Assembly (NCBI GenBank): GCA_964554715.1
Contig: CAZKPU010000050.1
Span: forward strand, 1 to 16,335
Origin: RXOA01 sp964554715
Lineage (GTDB): Bacteria > Bipolaricaulota > Bipolaricaulia > UBA7950 > UBA9294
Reading direction: 5' to 3'
Length of the DNA: 16,335 nucleotides
Shown piece by piece: positions 14,243-16,335 of the stretch. A model generated the notes under the pieces. The model worked only from the letters and a program-made list of their open reading frames with translations, ran no database searches and had not been told where the DNA came from. Numbering within the stretch: position 1 is the stretch's first letter; every line of letters begins with the position of its first letter. A program made the position numbers and the translations under genes.

Positions 14243-15436
14243 ATGTCGGGGCGGTTTGAGAGTCTGCGATGCGTGCAAGAGGCGAATGTCGAAGGGAAGC
14301 GGGTTCTTGTCCGGGTGGATTTCAACGTCCCGCTACGGGATGGTCGCGTAGGGGATGATTCGAGGATCCGCGCTGCGCTTCCCACCGTCCAGCTCCTGAG
14401 AGACAAAGGTGCGGTTCCGATCCTGGTGTCCCATCTCGGGCGTCCCGAAGGACACGTCGTCCCGGAGATGTCTCTGCAACCGGTGGCCGATCGTCTATCG
14501 GAGATCCTTGGCGAAGACGTGTTGTTCCTGAAGGACTGTGTCGGGGATTCGATCCGTCGGCAAACGGTCGATGCGCCGTCGGGTACCGTCGTCTTGCTGG
14601 AGAACGTTCGATTCCACGAGGAAGAGGTGGAGAACCAGGCATCGTTTGCGCGCGCGCTCGCCGATCTCGCCGATGTCTTTGTCAACGATGCGTTTGCGAC
14701 CCTTCACAGAGCGCATGCCTCCACATCGGGTGTTGCCGACTACCTGCCGGCCTACGCCGGACTGCTGATCCAACACGAACTGGAAGCGCTCTCCCACCTG
14801 CTGGATGATCCGGCCAGGCCGTACTTGGCGATCGTCGGAGGGAAGAAGGCCAAGAGCAAGCTCGGACCGCTTCGCGATTTGGTGAATCATGTCGATGAAA
14901 TCCTGATTGGGGGAGGGGTTGCGTTCACCTTCTTGCATGCCATGGGAAGACCGGTGGGTGCATCCTATGTGGAGCACTCTCTGCTCGATGACATCCGCGA
15001 GATCGTGCGATTGGCGGAAGAGAAGAACGTAACCTTGACGCTTCCCGAAGATGTCATCGCCGCTCCGGAAGTTGCCGAGGGGGTCGAGACGGCGGCCTGC
15101 TTGCTTGAAGAGATCCCCGAGGGGTGGCTGGGTCTGGATATCGGACCCAGGACCATCGAAGCGTTCAGCGAGAGGCTGAAGACAGCGCGATCGATCGTCT
15201 GGACGGGGCCGTTGGGCGCCTTCGAGATCGAACCGTTCGATCGGGGAACGCGCCAAGTGGCGGAGGCGGTCAGCAACGTAGATGCCTACACGGTGATCGG
15301 CGGCGGCGAGACAGGGGAAGCGATCGCATCCTCCTGCCTGGCGGATCGGATCAGCCACATCTCTACCGGAGGGGGAGCCTGCCTTGCTCTCCTGCGCGGA
15401 AAGCGTCTCCCCGCGCTGGAAGTGCTGGGTGCGTGA
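14243..15436 (+). CDS. pgk: Phosphoglycerate kinase
   Basis: A full-length 397-residue phosphoglycerate kinase, catalysing 1,3-bisphosphoglycerate + ADP to 3-phosphoglycerate + ATP in glycolysis, reversible for gluconeogenesis; cytoplasmic. Seen: VLVRVDFNVPL (21-31; D26 and N28 in the substrate site), SHLGRPEG (63-70), ENVRFHEEE (120-128), FVNDAFATLHRAHAST (146-161), GGKKAKSKLGPL (199-210), LDIGPRTI (298-305), WTGPLGAFE (320-328) and the nucleotide loop VIGGGETGEAIA with HISTGGGA (372-379). The nucleotide loop has GGGE where most enzymes have GGGD. The ATG at 14243 follows AAGGAGG by 5 bases. It stands alone, not beside gap or tpi, with its own consensus promoter and a leader of about 45 bases. 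No terminator is seen before the tRNA gene. Confidence 0.98.
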   Translation: MSGRFESLRCVQEANVEGKRVLVRVDFNVPLRDGRVGDDSRIRAALPTVQLLRDKGAVPILVSHLGRPEGHVVPEMSLQPVADRLSEILGEDVLFLKDCVGDSIRRQTVDAPSGTVVLLENVRFHEEEVENQASFARALADLADVFVNDAFATLHRAHASTSGVADYLPAYAGLLIQHELEALSHLLDDPARPYLAIVGGKKAKSKLGPLRDLVNHVDEILIGGGVAFTFLHAMGRPVGASYVEHSLLDDIREIVRLAEEKNVTLTLPEDVIAAPEVAEGVETAACLLEEIPEGWLGLDIGPRTIEAFSERLKTARSIVWTGPLGAFEIEPFDRGTRQVAEAVSNVDAYTVIGGGETGEAIASSCLADRISHISTGGGACLALLRGKRLPALEVLGA

Positions 15437-15437
15437 G

Positions 15438-15466
15438 TTGTAGGCCGAGCGATCGAAAGCTATACT
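15438..15466 (+). promoter_or_regulatory. tRNA-Gly promoter
   Basis: TTGTAG (15438-15443), a 17-base spacer and TATACT (15461-15466), starting right after the pgk stop. The -10 ends 11 bases before the mature tRNA 5' end, giving a very short 5' leader. Confidence 0.6.
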
Positions 15467-15477
15467 AGTTCCTGCAA

Positions 15478-15553
15478 GCGGGCATAGCTCAGTTGGTAGA
15501 GCATCAGCTTCCCAAGCTGGGGGTCGCGGGTTCGAATCCCGTTGCCCGCTCCA
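15478..15553 (+). tRNA. tRNA-Gly (anticodon CCC), CCA encoded
   Basis: A 76-base cloverleaf can be folded by hand. Acceptor GCGGGCA pairs with TGCCCGC; the D stem is GCTC/GAGC; the anticodon stem TCAGC/GCTGG has one T-G pair around loop TTCCCAA, giving anticodon CCC; the variable part is GGGTC; the T arm is GCGGG-TTCGAAT-CCCGT. The discriminator is T, as usual for bacterial glycine tRNAs, and CCA is encoded at 15551-15553. It decodes GGG. Confidence 0.97.
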
Positions 15554-15603
15554 CACGCCAAGCTCGGACTGACTCACGTGACGATCATGCACAAAGGAGG
15601 TCC

Positions 15604-16269
15604 ATGCGCTCCGGACCGGGCTCGATTTTTCCTGAAGGGATGTCGCTTGAGCGCCTTCGGCCACGTGTGGAGGAGTGCACGCTGTGTCCGCTTGGGCACT
15701 CCCGGAAGCATGCGGTTTTCGGCGACGGGAACCCACAAGCCAAGGTGATGTTCATCGGGGAAGGGCCCGGCGAGGCCGAAGACGAGAGCGGTGTGCCGTT
15801 TGTCGGGCCGGCGGGAAAGAAGCTCGACGAAGTATTCGCATCGGTGGGGATCTCGCGTTCCGACGTTTTCATCACCAATGTTGTCAAATGCCGTCCTCCG
15901 AACAACCGGGTGCCGGCGAAGGCGGAGATGGAGGCATGTTTCCCTTATCTCGAGGCTCAGATTGCTCTGGTGAACCCTTCACTCATCGTCACCCTCGGCA
16001 ATGTTCCAACCCAGTGGTTGCTGGAAGGAGCACCGGGAATCACCAAAGCGCGGGGTCGGTTCTACGATTGGCGCGGCGGAATCCAGGTGTTCCCCATGTT
16101 TCATCCAAGCTACCTGTTGCGGAACCCGTCGCGTGCGAAAGGGAGCCCGAAATATCTGGCGTGGCAGGATGTCCAGCAAATCCGGCGATGGATCGATGGC
16201 CGCTCCGGGGCGGTCTTGGAAGAGGCGGCTTCAAGCTCCGGCCATCGGGACGGTGCAAGCGCCGGTTGA
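15604..16269 (+). CDS. Family 4 uracil-DNA glycosylase (Fe-S)
   Basis: A 221-residue family 4 uracil-DNA glycosylase, removing uracil from DNA to start base-excision repair. The four Cys that hold the 4Fe-4S cluster are in family spacing: C25 and C28 (CTLC), C96 (VVKCRPPNN) and C112 (EACFPYL). The active-site motif GEGPGEAED (52-60), FVGPAGKKLDE (66-76) and the late motif FHPSYLLRNP with H167 are all present. The ATG at 15604 follows AAAGGAGGT by about 5 bases; a later in-frame ATG at 15640 has no such site. The last 25 or so residues are a loose tail. This family is common in thermophiles, archaea and many other bacteria. It begins 50 bases after the tRNA and has no obvious promoter of its own. 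Confidence 0.96.
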   Translation: MRSGPGSIFPEGMSLERLRPRVEECTLCPLGHSRKHAVFGDGNPQAKVMFIGEGPGEAEDESGVPFVGPAGKKLDEVFASVGISRSDVFITNVVKCRPPNNRVPAKAEMEACFPYLEAQIALVNPSLIVTLGNVPTQWLLEGAPGITKARGRFYDWRGGIQVFPMFHPSYLLRNPSRAKGSPKYLAWQDVQQIRRWIDGRSGAVLEEAASSSGHRDGASAG

Positions 16270-16294
16270 CCGGCTGTTTGCGATCGGTTATAGT
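16266..16294 (+). promoter_or_regulatory. Promoter of the gene beyond the right edge
   Basis: TTGACC (16266-16271), a 17-base spacer and TATAGT (16289-16294). The -35 box overlaps the glycosylase stop codon. AGAGGG at 16321-16326 and a TTG at 16333, the last codon in the window, suggest a plus-strand gene begins there. Confidence 0.65.
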
Positions 16295-16335
16295 CTGCAA
16301 CCGCTGAATGACGCAACGGAAGAGGGATACGTTTG

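Noticed and set aside
14495..15736. Minus-strand open frame of 413 codons across pgk and the tRNA
   Set aside because: It runs through a tRNA and antisense to pgk and has no recognisable domain.
1..16335. Mobile elements, CRISPR arrays, attachment sites
   Set aside because: Reading both strands I found no transposase, integrase, regular repeat-spacer pattern or long terminal repeat. The tRNA has no partial copy elsewhere in the window.

Overview
The window looks like ordinary chromosomal DNA from a GC-rich (about 60% by eye), free-living bacterium. Bacterial -35/-10 promoters, strong AGGAGG-type ribosome-binding sites, a lipobox lipoprotein and a glycine tRNA with an encoded CCA end all point to Bacteria. 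The energy genes have an archaeal or thermophile flavour: a fused ADP-forming acyl-CoA synthetase with a DRTGG/BioD-like partner, a CoA-transferase/GNAT fusion and a family 4 uracil-DNA glycosylase. This would suit an anaerobic acetate-forming lineage such as Bipolaricaulota (OP1/Acetothermia), but that assignment is inference without any database check. I see no mobile element, CRISPR array, rRNA or phage gene.

Left part, minus strand (1-2344): an exported protein of unknown function, then an alkaline-phosphatase-superfamily phosphodiesterase followed 22 bases later by a cupin that runs off the left edge. A macro-domain gene (2405-2986, plus) is divergent from the exported-protein gene.

Central plus-strand cluster (3155-9595): acetyl-CoA hydrolase/transferase fused to a GNAT acetyltransferase; ADP-forming acyl-CoA synthetase with alpha and beta modules in one chain; a P-loop/DRTGG phosphotransacetylase-like gene overlapping it by 4 bases; and an HI0933/YhiN-type flavoprotein. 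The first three plausibly act together on acyl-CoA, with energy conserved as ATP while acetate is released. Two genes here have visible lesions. The CoA-transferase has no normal start codon in front of its conserved N-terminus. The DRTGG gene has an in-frame TAG in the middle. A hairpin terminator separates this cluster from a small convergent ribbon-helix-helix gene.

Right part: a PKD/propeller-like lipoprotein and a YtcJ-type amidohydrolase in tandem, a bifunctional-nuclease-family (DUF151) gene with its own promoter, a convergent membrane-anchored protein resembling LolA/RseB folds, then pgk, tRNA-Gly(CCC) and family 4 uracil-DNA glycosylase. The pgk promoter and the promoter of the divergent membrane-protein gene share their -10 region. 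A promoter and ribosome-binding site at the right edge announce another plus-strand gene.

Two genome-style signals stand out. Three minus-strand genes have a -10 box only 7-8 bases before the ATG and no ribosome-binding site, so they look leaderless, while the plus-strand genes have strong Shine-Dalgarno sites. The tetranucleotide GATC is also very common.
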